Part shown: positions 8,643-17,625 of the stretch, piece after piece
Layout: every line of letters begins with the position of its first letter
How positions within the stretch are numbered: position 1 is the stretch's first letter
NCBI RefSeq assembly: GCF_000526215.1
Contig: NZ_JAFQ01000003.1
Location: forward strand, 124,001 to 188,000
Length of the DNA: 64,000 bases
Source: Nocardia sp. BMG51109
Lineage (GTDB): Bacteria; Actinomycetota; Actinomycetes; Mycobacteriales; Mycobacteriaceae
Reading direction: 5' to 3'
The notes under the pieces: generated by a model
Told to the model about the DNA's origin: nothing
The model's input: only the letters and a program-made list of their open reading frames with translations
Database searches by the model: none
Position numbers and translations under genes: made by a program

Positions 8643-9844
8643 AGTTCCCAGACTGTCACAATCGCCCCCGCGGCCAGCTCGGTGACCTCCGCGGGAATGT
8701 CGATCAGCACATCCGCCCGCGCCATCGCCGCGATCAGATGCGATCCGGGCCCGGAGGCCAGCGCGACACCGTCCGGCTCCATCCGCCCGCGCAGGAACTG
8801 CCGCCGCCCGCCCGGCGACCGCACCGGATCCCGCAGCGGCAGAGCGTGTTCCGGCACCGGCGGCAGCCCGCCGAGTTCGCGCAGGATCGGCCGGGCGAAC
8901 ACCTCGAACGACACCATGGTGCTCACCGGGTTACCGGGGAAACTCAGCACCGGCACCCCGTCCACCACCGACAACCCCTGCGGCCCACCGGGTTGCACGG
9001 CGACCGAGCCGAATTCCCCACCGCGACCGGCCAGGACGTCCTTGACCACCTCGAAGTCCCCCTGGGACACGCCTCCCGAGGTGAAGACGACGTCCGCGGC
9101 CGCCGTGGCACGTGCCAGCGCGCTGCGGAACTCGTCCGGATCGTCGCGGCTGTGTTCGACGGCGACGACGTCGATCTCGTTGGCGGCCAGCGCCGCGCCC
9201 AGCGCGATGCCGTTCGAGTTGTAGATCTGCCCGGGCCCCAGCGGGGTCCCCGCCGGCATCAGCTCGTCGCCGGTGGTGAGCACCGCGGCCCGGATCCGGC
9301 GGAACACCGGCAGCGCCGCCAGCCCGACCGCCGCCAGCGCCGCGATATGCCTGGGCCGCACCAGTGTTCCGGCGGCCGTCAGCAGCTCACCGGCGCGGAC
9401 GTCGGTGCCCGGTTCGCGGACGAAATCGCCCGCCGCGCGACCGCGTTCGAACGTCACCGTGGTCTCGCCGGCGCGGGTGTCCTCGACCGGCACCACGCAG
9501 TCGGCGCCCGGCGGGATCGGCGCCCCCGTCATCACCTTCATCGCGGACCCCGGCGGCAGCGCCGCCAGACCGGGCTGACCGGCGGCCACGACCCCCGCCA
9601 GCGGGAGCGTCACCGGAGTCACCGCGACCGACTCCGCCCGCACGGCATAGCCGTCCATACCCGAATTGCGGAACACCGGCAGGTCCACCGGTGCCCGGAC
9701 GTCCTCGGCGAGCCGGCGACCCAGCGCATCGGTCATCGGGACCGCATCGACGTCACGGACGGCGAGCGGGCGCAGCAACTGCTCGACACGGTGGCGGTGG
9801 TCGTCGACGGACCGGGCCGAGGCGGTGGCGGGCCGGGTATTCAT
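8639..9844 (-). CDS. moeA: Molybdopterin molybdotransferase MoeA
   Basis: Inserts molybdate into adenylylated molybdopterin to finish the cofactor. A 401-residue protein of normal length with MoeA signatures: ALGRRLAEDVRAPVDLPVF, NSGMDGYAVR, KVMTGAPIPPGAD, TTGDEL, IYNSNG, TSGGVSQGDFEV and SFPGNPVS. First gene of the moeA-moaCB-moaE operon, overlapping the next gene by ATGA. Divergent from moaA across a 448-bp gap. Other moeA copies may exist outside the window; this one is grouped with the biosynthetic genes. Confidence 0.95.
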   Translation of the reverse strand: MNTRPATASARSVDDHRHRVEQLLRPLAVRDVDAVPMTDALGRRLAEDVRAPVDLPVFRNSGMDGYAVRAESVAVTPVTLPLAGVVAAGQPGLAALPPGSAMKVMTGAPIPPGADCVVPVEDTRAGETTVTFERGRAAGDFVREPGTDVRAGELLTAAGTLVRPRHIAALAAVGLAALPVFRRIRAAVLTTGDELMPAGTPLGPGQIYNSNGIALGAALAANEIDVVAVEHSRDDPDEFRSALARATAAADVVFTSGGVSQGDFEVVKDVLAGRGGEFGSVAVQPGGPQGLSVVDGVPVLSFPGNPVSTMVSFEVFARPILRELGGLPPVPEHALPLRDPVRSPGGRRQFLRGRMEPDGVALASGPGSHLIAAMARADVLIDIPAEVTELAAGAIVTVWEL

Positions 9845-10292
9845 GCGGCCAGCCTAGCCGCGGCCGCGCGGCACGAGATTTCGTACAGTTCTCCGAAGCG
9901 TGCCGGACGCCCGCCGCGACATCATCGGCGAGCCGGTCGGAGGATTCGGCGCGAGTGTGAATCGCGCACGGCGGCACAGGTCGAACTCGCCCGCGCGGGT
10001 AGCGACTACCATGGGGGACCAAGGCGGGTTGGAGGAAGTTCGTGCAGGTCATCGGTATGAAATGTAAGTGGTACGGTCGTCGGCTCCGCAGTGTCGATCG
10101 ATGCTTACCCCCGATGGCGGCGTGCTCGGAAGGCAGATACCGGGTGCACGATCTGCCGTCCGAGGCGCAACCGGCACAGGCGAGAAGGCGGTCTAACCCG
10201 CTGTGTACGGCCGTGCACGGGCTGCAGCGCGGTGCGGGGGACCGCGTTACCGGAGCAGCGGGACGTTACCGGAGCATCGGGGCGGGTCGCGA
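9845..10292. other. moeA-moaA divergent intergenic region
   Basis: A 448-bp spacer that should hold the promoters of both molybdenum-cofactor operons. A short frame opened by GTG 10042 after a GGAGG reads to 10296, but its codon use and composition look non-coding. A 7-bp hairpin (GGCAGAT at 10132 with ATCTGCC at 10151) lies in the presumed moaA leader. I could not match it to the Moco RNA motif. Confidence 0.4.
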
Positions 10293-11399
10293 ATGACTGC
10301 CGGCCGTTCGAGAACCGTGAACTTCGAGACCGACGGGCATTCCGGCGTTGTCCTGATGGGGATGCCGGCCGTGCGGGAGGGGCGGCCCGCGCAGGAGGGC
10401 CGCCCCGACACACCGTTGCTGGTCGACAGATTCGGCCGCGTCGCCCGTGACCTGCGGGTATCGATCACCGAGAAGTGCTCGTTGCGCTGCACCTACTGCA
10501 TGCCCGAGGAGGGCCTGCCCGCGATCCCGGCGGCGGAACTGCTGTCGGTGGACGAGATCGTGCGCCTGGTCGCCCTGTCGGTGCGCGAGCTCGGGGTGCG
10601 CGAGGTGCGCTTCACCGGCGGCGAGCCGCTGATGCGCCGCGATCTGGAACGCATCGTCGCCGGCTGTCACGCGGCCGTCCCCGGCACCCCGCTGGCCATG
10701 ACGAGCAACGCCGTCGGGCTCGAGCACCGCGCCGGGGCGCTGGCGCGGGCCGGGCTGAGCCGGGTCAACGTCTCGCTGGACACCGTCGACCGCACCGGTT
10801 TCGCCCGCCTGACCCGCCGCGACCGGCTCGACTCCGTGCTGGCCGGCATCCGGGCCGCCCAGCGCGAGGGCCTGGCCCCGGTCAAGGTGAACGCGGTGCT
10901 GATGCGCGAAACCCTCTCCGGCGCACCGGATCTGCTGCAATGGTGCCTGGACGAGGGCTGCGAGCTGCGGTTCATCGAGGAGATGCCGCTGGACGCCGAC
11001 CACGAGTGGGCGCGCGCCAATATGGTCACCGCCGCCGAACTGCTGGAGGTGCTCGGCACCCGGTTCACCCTGACCGAGATCGGCCGCGCCGATCCGGCCG
11101 CACCGGCGGAGAGCTGGCTGGTGAACGGCGGCCCGGCCAAGGTCGGCATCATCGCCTCGGTGACCAGGAAGTTCTGCGGCGACTGCGATCGCACCCGGCT
11201 GACCGCCGACGGCCGGATCCGGTCCTGCCTGTTCAGCGATCAGGAATACGATGTGCGGGCGCCGCTGCGCGCCGGCGCGAGCGACGACGAGATCGCGTCG
11301 CTGTGGCGCGGCGCGATGTGGAACAAGTGGGCCGGGCACGGCATCGAGGCCGAAGGTTTCGTACCGCCGGAACGGACGATGGGAGCGATCGGTGGTTGA
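10293..11399 (+). CDS. moaA: GTP 3',8-cyclase MoaA
   Basis: Radical-SAM enzyme that cyclises GTP in the first step of molybdenum-cofactor synthesis. The 368-residue product has the SAM [4Fe-4S] motif CSLRCTYC (Cys-x3-Cys-x2-Cys), [11 protein letters not shown], and the second C-terminal cluster [20 protein letters not shown] that binds substrate. It ends MGAIGG, the conserved di-glycine tail needed for activity. ATG 10293 was chosen as the start closest to the family N-terminus; an upstream in-frame GTG at 10203 would add 30 unlikely residues. The stop overlaps the moaD start by 8 bp. Confidence 0.95.
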   Translation: MTAGRSRTVNFETDGHSGVVLMGMPAVREGRPAQEGRPDTPLLVDRFGRVARDLRVSITEKCSLRCTYCMPEEGLPAIPAAELLSVDEIVRLVALSVRELGVREVRFTGGEPLMRRDLERIVAGCHAAVPGTPLAMTSNAVGLEHRAGALARAGLSRVNVSLDTVDRTGFARLTRRDRLDSVLAGIRAAQREGLAPVKVNAVLMRETLSGAPDLLQWCLDEGCELRFIEEMPLDADHEWARANMVTAAELLEVLGTRFTLTEIGRADPAAPAESWLVNGGPAKVGIIASVTRKFCGDCDRTRLTADGRIRSCLFSDQEYDVRAPLRAGASDDEIASLWRGAMWNKWAGHGIEAEGFVPPERTMGAIGG

Positions 11400-11634
11400 G
11401 GTCCGCTATTTCGCCGCGATCGCCGACGCGGTCGGCAAGAGCAGCGAACACCTGGACCTCCCCGCCGAGGCCACCGTCGCCGACCTGCGCCGAACCCTCG
11501 CCGACACCTACGGCCCCGCCCTCGACCCCCTGCTGAAGGTCTGCGCCTACCTGATCGGCGACGAACTCACCCGCGACGATTCGGCCGCGCTGGCCCCCCG
11601 AGTCGACGTCCTGCCGCCCTTCGCCGGCGGCTGA
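11392..11634 (+). CDS. moaD: Molybdopterin synthase sulfur carrier MoaD
   Basis: Small ubiquitin-fold subunit (80 residues) that carries sulfur as a C-terminal thiocarboxylate. It begins [20 protein letters not shown] and ends PPFAGG with the essential terminal Gly-Gly. GTG 11392 overlaps the moaA stop, so the two genes are coupled. Its partner MoaE is encoded on the opposite strand at 6821-7246. Convergent with nadE, 35 bp away. Confidence 0.93.
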   Translation: MVEVRYFAAIADAVGKSSEHLDLPAEATVADLRRTLADTYGPALDPLLKVCAYLIGDELTRDDSAALAPRVDVLPPFAGG

Positions 11635-11668
11635 TCCCCCTCGCACCGGGCCCGCCCGGCGCAGGAGT

Positions 11669-12586
11669 TCAGTCGCGCCACCAGGTGTCGAAGGGGGTGG
11701 CCGGGACGGCGCGCTTGTGGCGGGTCATGCGGTGGATCGACTCGATGCGGGCGGCGGTCTCGGGGGCTACCTCCTTGCCCTCGAGGTAGTCGTCGATCTG
11801 GGCGTAGGTGAGGCCGAGGGCGATCTCGTCGGGGAGGGCGGGGCGCTCGTCCTCCAGGTCGGCGGTCGGGATCTTTTCCCAGACGCTCGGCGGGGCGCCC
11901 AGTTCCTGTAGCAGGGCCGCGCCCTGGCGCTTGGTCAGGCCGGTCAGCGGGGTGACGTCCACGCCGCCGTCGCCGTACTTGGTGAAGAATCCGGTGACCG
12001 CCTCCGCGGCGTGGTCGGTGCCCACCACCAGCATGTTCAGCTGGCCGGCGATCGAATACTGGATCACCATGCGCTCGCGGGCCTTGATGTTGCCGCGCAC
12101 GAAGTCCCGCAGCCGCGGTACATCGCCGTCTGGGATGGGCGATCTCCCGGGGCCCTCCGTGGTTGCGCCGGCCGCCTCCTGCGGGCCCGTCGCTCGACCA
12201 CCGAGCACCTCCTTCAGCCCGGTCGCGGATTCGGCGGCCACGGCGTCGGCGCTCGGCCTGACGTTCACCGCGATCGACCGATCGGGCCGGATGAACCGCA
12301 GCGCGACCTGCGCATCCTCCTCGTCGGCCTGCACGCCGTAGGGCAGCCGCACCGCCACGAAGGCGGCCTCGCGGCCCTCGGCGCGCAGCTCCTCGGCGGC
12401 CAGCTGGCACAGCCGCCCGGTCAGCGTCGAATCCTGCCCGCCGCTGATGCCCAGCACGAAGCCCGTCGCGGGCGTGGACTTCAGATAGTCCTTGAGGAAG
12501 TCGATGCGGCGGCGCACCTCGACCTTCGGCTCGATGACCGGCCGTACTCCCAGTTCGTCGACGATGCGCTCACGCGAGTTCCCCAT
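11669..12586 (-). CDS. nadE: NH3-dependent NAD+ synthetase
   Basis: Amidates nicotinate adenine dinucleotide to NAD+. The 305-residue protein has the N-type ATP-pyrophosphatase P-loop [16 protein letters not shown], the [13 protein letters not shown] segment, [22 protein letters not shown] and [12 protein letters not shown]. It lacks an N-terminal glutaminase domain, so it uses free ammonia, unlike the glutamine-dependent NadE of M. tuberculosis. About 20 extra residues rich in Gly/Pro/Thr sit before [13 protein letters not shown] compared with the E. coli-type enzyme. ATG 12586 matches the family start and lies inside the 3' end of the tetR gene (17-bp overlap). Confidence 0.93.
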   Translation of the reverse strand: MGNSRERIVDELGVRPVIEPKVEVRRRIDFLKDYLKSTPATGFVLGISGGQDSTLTGRLCQLAAEELRAEGREAAFVAVRLPYGVQADEEDAQVALRFIRPDRSIAVNVRPSADAVAAESATGLKEVLGGRATGPQEAAGATTEGPGRSPIPDGDVPRLRDFVRGNIKARERMVIQYSIAGQLNMLVVGTDHAAEAVTGFFTKYGDGGVDVTPLTGLTKRQGAALLQELGAPPSVWEKIPTADLEDERPALPDEIALGLTYAQIDDYLEGKEVAPETAARIESIHRMTRHKRAVPATPFDTWWRD

Positions 12587-13277
12587 GCCGGTCACTGTAC
12601 TGACGTCCGGGGACGACGGTCCGCACGAGCCGCTCCCAGTTGTCGCCGATCCGGTCCAGGGTGTAGCCGAGCACCCGGGTCTGGTGCAGCACCAGGGCGG
12701 CGTCCAGGCAGCCCAGCAGGGCGTCGGCCAGCAAGGGTATGTCGCCCTCGGTCCCGGCGTCCCGAAGCAGCAGGGCGACATGGGTTCTCATGACGTTGTA
12801 GGGCGCGGTGGAGAACCTGCCGGGATCGTCGGCGGCGCGGCGCATCTCGCCCTCGACCTCGATTCCGGCCAGCCGGGCCCGGCCGAACGCCACCAGCCGC
12901 TCCGCCGCCGGCGCACCGGGACCCAGTGGCGGCGGGCCGAACATGTAGGCGCCCTGCAACTTTCGCTCGGACTGATCCAGTAGCGCCAGCATCAGCCCGG
13001 CGCGGTTGCCGAACCGCCGGAACACCGTCCCCTTGCCGACGCCCGCCCGGCGCGCGACCGCGTCCATGGTGACGCCGTCGGCCCCGTGTTCGCGCACCAG
13101 TTGCTCGGCGGCGTCCAGCAGCAGCTGCCGGTTGCGGGCGGCGTCGCTGCGTTCGGGATGCCCCTCGGCGACGGGCAGCACCGGCGGCTCGTCGACCGCC
13201 TCGATGGGCAGCGTGGTGGCCGCGTCGCCGGGGTGCGGCTCGCGGGCGTCGGCCAGGTTCTGTGTGCGGTAGTTCAC
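12570..13277 (-). CDS. TetR-family transcriptional regulator
   Basis: A 235-residue regulator. The DNA-binding helix-turn-helix is at residues about 69-90 ([20 protein letters not shown]), preceded by about 45 Pro/Asp-rich residues. The ligand-binding C-terminal half is family-typical. It is divergent from an FMN-reductase gene, 97 bp away, and overlaps nadE by 17 bp, so it probably controls the reductase and itself, a common TetR arrangement for quinone/azo-stress enzymes. The inducer is unknown. Confidence 0.9.
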   Translation of the reverse strand: MNYRTQNLADAREPHPGDAATTLPIEAVDEPPVLPVAEGHPERSDAARNRQLLLDAAEQLVREHGADGVTMDAVARRAGVGKGTVFRRFGNRAGLMLALLDQSERKLQGAYMFGPPPLGPGAPAAERLVAFGRARLAGIEVEGEMRRAADDPGRFSTAPYNVMRTHVALLLRDAGTEGDIPLLADALLGCLDAALVLHQTRVLGYTLDRIGDNWERLVRTVVPGRQYSDRHGELA

Positions 13278-13374
13278 AGCGGAGACCTCGGGGGCTGGGA
13301 ATCAAAGCGGACTGTGGTCCGGTTATGGTGTCTTAGAAGCTTAACGCACCGCGATATCCGCACAAGGAGTAACC
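13278..13374. promoter_or_regulatory. Divergent tetR / FMN reductase promoter region
   Basis: This 97-bp region should contain both promoters and the TetR operator. A short imperfect palindrome centred on AAGCTT (about 13334-13345) flanked by GGTG/CACC is the only dyad I see. Assignment as operator is inference. Confidence 0.4.
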
Positions 13375-13941
13375 ATGTCCCAGACCCGCCTCCTCGCACT
13401 GGTCGGCAGCCTGCGCGCCGCCTCGATCAACCGGCAACTCGCCGAGGCCGCCGCGCACACCGCTCCGGAGGGTGTCGAGGTCACGATCTTCGAGGGCCTC
13501 GGAGACATTCCTTTCTACAACGAGGACATCGATGTGCCCGGCCAGGTCCCCGGCTCCGCGACGGCGCTGCGGGAGGCGGTCACCGCCGCCGACGGTTTGC
13601 TCCTGTTCGTTCCCGAGTACAACGCCACCATTCCGGCCGTGCTCAAGAACGCCATCGACTGGGCCTCGCGGCCGTACGGCGACGGTTCGCTGAAGGGTAA
13701 GCCGACCGCCGTGGTCAGCGCCTCGATCAGCCAGAACGCCGCCAAGTGGGCGCACGGCGACACCGTCAAGTCGGCCGGTATCGCGGGTGCGTCGGTGGTG
13801 GAGAGCGCGCATCTGCACTTCGGCTCGATCGGCCAGCGGTTCGGCGAGTCGCATCCGCGCGAGGACGCCGAGGCGCTCACCGAGCTGGCGGCCACGGTGC
13901 GGGACCTGGCCGAGGCCGCACGGGCGCGGGTCGACGCCTGA
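13375..13941 (+). CDS. NADPH-dependent FMN reductase / quinone reductase
   Basis: A 188-residue flavodoxin-fold flavoprotein. The phosphate-binding loop is LVGSLRAASINRQLAE (residues about 8-23), followed by LLLFVPEYNATIPAVLKNAIDWASRP, the flavin-contact motif of the family (PEYN...LKNAIDW). Members reduce FMN, quinones, chromate or azo dyes with NAD(P)H in the cytoplasm. The start is supported by an AAGGAG ribosome-binding site about 8 bases upstream. A 15-bp hairpin follows the gene. Divergent from a TetR gene that probably represses it. Confidence 0.88.
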   Translation: MSQTRLLALVGSLRAASINRQLAEAAAHTAPEGVEVTIFEGLGDIPFYNEDIDVPGQVPGSATALREAVTAADGLLLFVPEYNATIPAVLKNAIDWASRPYGDGSLKGKPTAVVSASISQNAAKWAHGDTVKSAGIAGASVVESAHLHFGSIGQRFGESHPREDAEALTELAATVRDLAEAARARVDA

Positions 13942-13960
13942 GTCCGGCACCGTACCCGCA

Positions 13961-13994
13961 TGTGGGGCCGCACCCGATCGGGTGCGGCCCCACA
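13961..13994 (+). terminator. 34-bp perfect palindromic terminator
   Basis: TGTGGGGCCGCACCC pairs perfectly over 15 bp with GGGTGCGGCCCCACA around a GATC loop. It starts 20 bases after the FMN reductase stop. There is no T-tract, as is common for actinobacterial terminators. Confidence 0.8.
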
Positions 13995-14021
13995 CGCGTT
14001 CGTGGCCTGACCGCACCGCCG

Positions 14022-14046
14022 TATAGAATGTGAAAATCATTATCAT
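14022..14046 (+). promoter_or_regulatory. Zur-type operator over the rpmJ promoter
   Basis: TGAAAATCATTATCA at 14031-14045 is a palindrome about a central C with 6 of 7 pairs matching, and fits the actinobacterial Zur (FurB) box. It starts one base after a -10-like TAGAAT (14024-14029), so a bound repressor would cover the transcription start. The downstream gene encodes a cysteine-free L36, a classic Zur target. Confidence 0.75.
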
Positions 14047-14058
14047 TAGGAGGTGGCC

Positions 14059-14181
14059 ATGAAGGTGCGCAACTCGCTGCGCTCGCTGAAGGACAAGCCC
14101 GGCGCTCAGGTCGTGCGGCGGCGCGGTAGGACGTATGTGATCAACAAGCGCGATCCGCGGTTCAAGGCGCGACAGGGCTGA
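14059..14181 (+). CDS. rpmJ: 50S ribosomal protein L36, zinc-free (C-minus) paralogue
   Basis: A 40-residue protein starting [20 protein letters not shown] and ending KARQG. It is the type that lacks the CxxC...C...H zinc ribbon of standard L36 and replaces it in ribosomes during zinc shortage, releasing zinc. An AGGAGG ribosome-binding site lies 5 bases before the ATG. The Zur-like box upstream predicts expression only when zinc is scarce. It is too short for most automatic ORF calls. No other C-minus ribosomal protein gene is adjacent. Confidence 0.92.
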   Translation: MKVRNSLRSLKDKPGAQVVRRRGRTYVINKRDPRFKARQG

Positions 14182-14245
14182 GTTCCGGGAGTTTCCGGTG
14201 GTCCTGTTGCCGGGCCGTCGGAGGCGAGCGCGACACGCCGAGTGA

Positions 14246-14279
14246 GGGCCGCTCCGTCCGGTGTCGGACGGGGCGGCCC
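14246..14279 (+). terminator. Hairpin terminator after rpmJ
   Basis: GGGCCGCTCCGTCCG pairs with CGGACGGGGCGGCCC over 15 bp (one G-T pair) around a GTGT loop, followed by ATTGT. Confidence 0.78.
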
Positions 14280-14460
14280 ATTGTCGTATCGGGACGTGTC
14301 GAGCGTGTGTCGGGATGCGGATGGGACGCCTGTGACTGGTGGGAGATTTGAGTTTGCTGGGAGAGAGCTGCTACACGAAATCGTGATCTACACCACTGTC
14401 GTGTCGGGTTGCGAATCGCCTGTCCAGCTACTTACGCCGATCGAATTCCACGTTTGTGAC

Positions 14461-14508
14461 TCGCAAGATGTCGTGTTGGATGAATCTGTCGGCCACTAGG
14501 TGTAGTGT
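14461..14508 (+). promoter_or_regulatory. Two NrdR-like boxes upstream of nrdHIE
   Basis: Box 1 at 14461-14476 (TCGCAAGATGTCGTGT) and box 2 at 14493-14508 (CCACTAGGTGTAGTGT) both follow the NrdR consensus acaCwAtATaTwGtgt at most constrained positions. They start exactly 32 bp apart, about three helical turns, as NrdR needs. The right half of box 2, TAGTGT, also reads as a -10 hexamer. The start codon of nrdH is about 176 bp further on, giving a long leader in which I see no other element. Confidence 0.75.
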
Positions 14509-14684
14509 CTACGGCACTGGAGGGTGATGCGAGCCCGAGGGCCGCGAGAGGTCTTGTGACCTGGGGTTCCGCTCGGATTTGCTCGGCTTCCAGGGGTTTG
14601 CGCAGTAACTATGTGGATCTTGCGAGTCGTGCACTGCAGACGGAGTCAGGCAGCAACGGATCAAGGCGAGAGAGAGGGACACTC

Positions 14685-14918
14685 ATGACCATCACCGTGT
14701 ACACCAAGCCCGCTTGTGTCCAGTGCAATGCCACCTACCGCGCGCTCGACAAGGCGGGTGTCGACTACACCGCCATCGACATCTCCGAGGACCCGGAGGC
14801 CCGCGACTACGTGATGGCGCTGGGCTACCTGCAGGCGCCCGTCGTCGTCGCCGGCGACGAGCACTGGTCGGGCTTCCGTCCCGACCGCATCAAGTCGCTG
14901 CTGACCCAGGCGGCCTGA
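14685..14918 (+). CDS. nrdH: Glutaredoxin-like protein NrdH
   Basis: A 77-residue thioredoxin-fold electron donor for class Ib ribonucleotide reductase. The redox motif is CVQC at residues 11-14 ([20 protein letters not shown]), with the NrdH signature WSGFRPD near the end. ATG 14685 follows a purine-rich GAGAGAGGGAC. First gene of nrdHIE, 68 bp before nrdI; two NrdR-like boxes precede the operon. Confidence 0.95.
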   Translation: MTITVYTKPACVQCNATYRALDKAGVDYTAIDISEDPEARDYVMALGYLQAPVVVAGDEHWSGFRPDRIKSLLTQAA

Positions 14919-14986
14919 TTCCGGCCGAGAGCACGCCGGAACGACGGGCCTGCTGTGTGTCCGACAATGGGGAAGGGGGAGTGGCC

Positions 14987-15436
14987 GTGGCTGATCTGGT
15001 CTACTTCTCGAGCGCGTCGGAGAACACGCACCGCTTCGTCGAACGGCTGGGTCTCCCGGCCGTTCGCATTCCGCTCCACACGGCCGAATCGCTTCGCGTC
15101 GACGAGCCCTACGTGCTGATCTGCCCCACCTACGGGGGCGGTCGGCACGTCCTGGGCAGGGATCGATCGGATAAGGAATTCGTGCCCCGGCAGGTGGCCA
15201 AGTTCCTCAACGATCCGTCCAATCGCGCGTTGTTGCGTGGCGTCATCGCGGCCGGAAACACCAACTTCGGCGATACGTATTGCTATGCGGGAGAGGTGAT
15301 CTCGCGCAAGGCCGGGGTGCCGTACCTGTATCGCTTCGAACTCATGGGAACCGCCGAGGACGTCGAGCGCGTCCGAGAGGGATTGGGATTGTTTTGGCAA
15401 CGACAACAGCACCGGCCGGAAAGACGGCCCGCCTAG
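14987..15436 (+). CDS. nrdI: Flavodoxin-like NrdI
   Basis: Flavoprotein that supplies the oxidant for assembling the manganese-tyrosyl radical cofactor of NrdF. The 149-residue product begins [20 protein letters not shown] (FMN phosphate loop [10 protein letters not shown]) and contains [10 protein letters not shown] and [22 protein letters not shown] 14987 was chosen for its spacing from GGAAGGGGGA; in-frame GTGs at 14981 and 14957 are alternatives. The 3' end overlaps the probable nrdE start. Confidence 0.92.
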   Translation: MADLVYFSSASENTHRFVERLGLPAVRIPLHTAESLRVDEPYVLICPTYGGGRHVLGRDRSDKEFVPRQVAKFLNDPSNRALLRGVIAAGNTNFGDTYCYAGEVISRKAGVPYLYRFELMGTAEDVERVREGLGLFWQRQQHRPERRPA

Positions 15437-17604
15437 AGCGTCCGGTCAGTACGGGAGGGGGTAGGTCCGGGGTGGATACCGCGTCGTCGACCGAGGGCAT
15501 GGACTACCACGCCCTCAACGCGATGCTGAATCTCTACGGCCCGGGCGGCGAGATCCAGTTCGACAAGGATCGCGAGGCCGCCAATCAGTACTTCCTGCAG
15601 CACGTCAACCAGAACACGGTCTTCTTCCACAACCTCGACGAGAAGCTCGACTATCTCGTGGAGGAGAACTACTACGAGGCCGAGGTGCTCGACCGGTACA
15701 GCCGGGCGTTCGTGAAGAGGCTGTTCCAGCAGGCCTACGACAAGAAGTTCCGGTTCCCGACCTTCCTCGGCGCGTTCAAGTACTACACCTCGTACACGCT
15801 GAAGACGTTCGACGGCAAGCGCTACCTGGAGCGCTTCGAGGACAGGGTGTGCATGGTCGCGCTGACCCTGGCCGCCGGCGACGAGACCCTCGCGCAGGAA
15901 CTCGTCGAGGAGATCATCGACGGCCGCTTCCAGCCGGCCACCCCGACATTCCTCAATTCCGGCAAGAAGCAGCGCGGCGAGCCGGTCAGCTGCTTCTTGC
16001 TTCGCATCGAGGACAACATGGAGTCCATCGGGCGCTCCATCAACTCCGCGTTGCAGTTGTCCAAGCGTGGTGGCGGAGTGGCGTTGCTGCTGAGCAACAT
16101 TCGTGAGCACGGGGCGCCGATCAAGAAGATCGAGAACCAGTCCTCGGGTGTCATTCCGATCATGAAGTTGCTGGAGGATTCGTTCTCCTACGCCAACCAG
16201 CTCGGCGCGCGGCAGGGTGCGGGCGCGGTGTACCTGCATGCCCACCACCCCGACATCTACCGGTTCCTCGACACCAAGCGGGAGAACGCGGACGAGAAGA
16301 TCCGCATCAAGACGCTGTCGCTGGGCGTGGTGATCCCCGACATCACCTTCGAGCTGGCGAAGAAGAACGAGGACATGTACCTGTTCTCGCCGTACGACGT
16401 GGAGCGCATCTACGGCGTGCCGTTCGCCGATATCGACGTGACCGAGAAGTACCACGAGATGGTCGACGACGGGCGCATCCGCAAGACCAAGATCAACGCG
16501 CGCGAGTTCTTCCAGACCATCGCCGAGCTGCAATTCGAGTCGGGCTACCCGTACATCATGTACGAGGACACGGTGAACCGGGCGAACCCGGTCCGGGGCA
16601 AGATCACCCACTCCAACCTGTGCTCGGAGATCCTGCAGGTCTCCACGCCGTCGGTGTTCAACGACGATCTGTCCTATTCCGTTGTCGGCAAGGACATCTC
16701 GTGCAACCTGGGTTCGCTGAACATCGCCAAGACGATGGACTCGCCCGACTTCGGCAAGACCGTGGAGACGTCCATCCGGGCGCTGACCGCGGTGTCGGAT
16801 CAGACCCACATCCACTCGGTGCCCTCGATCGAGCAGGGCAACAACGAATCCCACGCCATCGGCCTGGGCCAGATGAACCTGCACGGCTATCTGGCGCGCG
16901 AGCGGGTCCACTACGGATCCGACGAGGGTGTCGATTTCACCGACATGTACTTCTACACCGTCGCCTTCCACGCGATCCGGGCGTCGAACAAGCTGGCCAT
17001 CGAGCGCGGGCAGTACTTCGGCGGCTTCCCCGAGTCGAAGTACGCCAGCGGTGAGTACTTCGACAAGTACACCGAGCGGGCGTGGGAACCGAAGACCGAG
17101 CGGGTCCGGCAGATCTTCGCCGACGCCGGGGTGCACATCCCGACCCAGGACGACTGGCGCGAGCTGAAGGCCTCGGTGATGGCGCACGGCATCTACAACC
17201 AGAACCTGCAGGCCGTGCCGCCGACCGGCTCGATCTCCTACATCAACCACTCCACCAGTTCGATCCACCCGGTGGCGTCGAAGATCGAGATCCGCAAGGA
17301 GGGCAAGATCGGGCGCGTCTACTACCCGGCGCCCTACCTGGACAACGACAACCTCGACTACTTCGAGGATGCCTACGAGATCGGCTACGAGAAGATCATC
17401 GACACCTACGCCGCGGCGACCCAGCACGTGGATCAGGGCCTGTCGCTGACGCTGTTCTTCAAGGACACCGCCACCACGCGCGATGTCAACCGGGCCCAGA
17501 TCTACGCCTGGCGCAAGGGCATCAAGACCCTCTACTACATCCGGATCCGCCAGATGGCCCTGGAGGGAACCGAAGTCGAGGGCTGCGTCAGCTGCATGCT
17601 GTAG
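15394..17604 (+). CDS. nrdE: Ribonucleotide reductase class Ib, large subunit
   Basis: Catalytic alpha subunit that reduces ribonucleoside diphosphates. The product is almost collinear with M. tuberculosis NrdE as I recall it: [20 protein letters not shown] near the start, the first active-site Cys in [11 protein letters not shown], the radical-loop region with NLCSEI, the [16 protein letters not shown] segment and the C-terminal redox pair [11 protein letters not shown] 15394 gives 736 residues and overlaps nrdI by 43 bp; GTG 15472, with a closer GGGAGGGGG, gives 710. It lacks the N-terminal ATP-cone of class Ia enzymes. The small subunit gene nrdF lies 4.8 kb downstream with its own NrdR boxes. 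Confidence 0.95.
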   Translation: MATTTAPAGKTARLERPVSTGGGRSGVDTASSTEGMDYHALNAMLNLYGPGGEIQFDKDREAANQYFLQHVNQNTVFFHNLDEKLDYLVEENYYEAEVLDRYSRAFVKRLFQQAYDKKFRFPTFLGAFKYYTSYTLKTFDGKRYLERFEDRVCMVALTLAAGDETLAQELVEEIIDGRFQPATPTFLNSGKKQRGEPVSCFLLRIEDNMESIGRSINSALQLSKRGGGVALLLSNIREHGAPIKKIENQSSGVIPIMKLLEDSFSYANQLGARQGAGAVYLHAHHPDIYRFLDTKRENADEKIRIKTLSLGVVIPDITFELAKKNEDMYLFSPYDVERIYGVPFADIDVTEKYHEMVDDGRIRKTKINAREFFQTIAELQFESGYPYIMYEDTVNRANPVRGKITHSNLCSEILQVSTPSVFNDDLSYSVVGKDISCNLGSLNIAKTMDSPDFGKTVETSIRALTAVSDQTHIHSVPSIEQGNNESHAIGLGQMNLHGYLARERVHYGSDEGVDFTDMYFYTVAFHAIRASNKLAIERGQYFGGFPESKYASGEYFDKYTERAWEPKTERVRQIFADAGVHIPTQDDWRELKASVMAHGIYNQNLQAVPPTGSISYINHSTSSIHPVASKIEIRKEGKIGRVYYPAPYLDNDNLDYFEDAYEIGYEKIIDTYAAATQHVDQGLSLTLFFKDTATTRDVNRAQIYAWRKGIKTLYYIRIRQMALEGTEVEGCVSCML

Positions 17605-17625
17605 CCGGCCATGTTGTAGGTGGAC

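Noticed and set aside
10042..10296. 84-codon ORF after GGAGG upstream of moaA
   Set aside because: Codon third-position GC and amino-acid composition are unlike the neighbouring genes, and no family is recognised.
15433..17427. Long open frame on minus strand opposite nrdE
   Set aside because: Antisense shadow of a strongly conserved gene in high-GC DNA; composition is Val/Leu/Gly/Asp-biased and matches no family.
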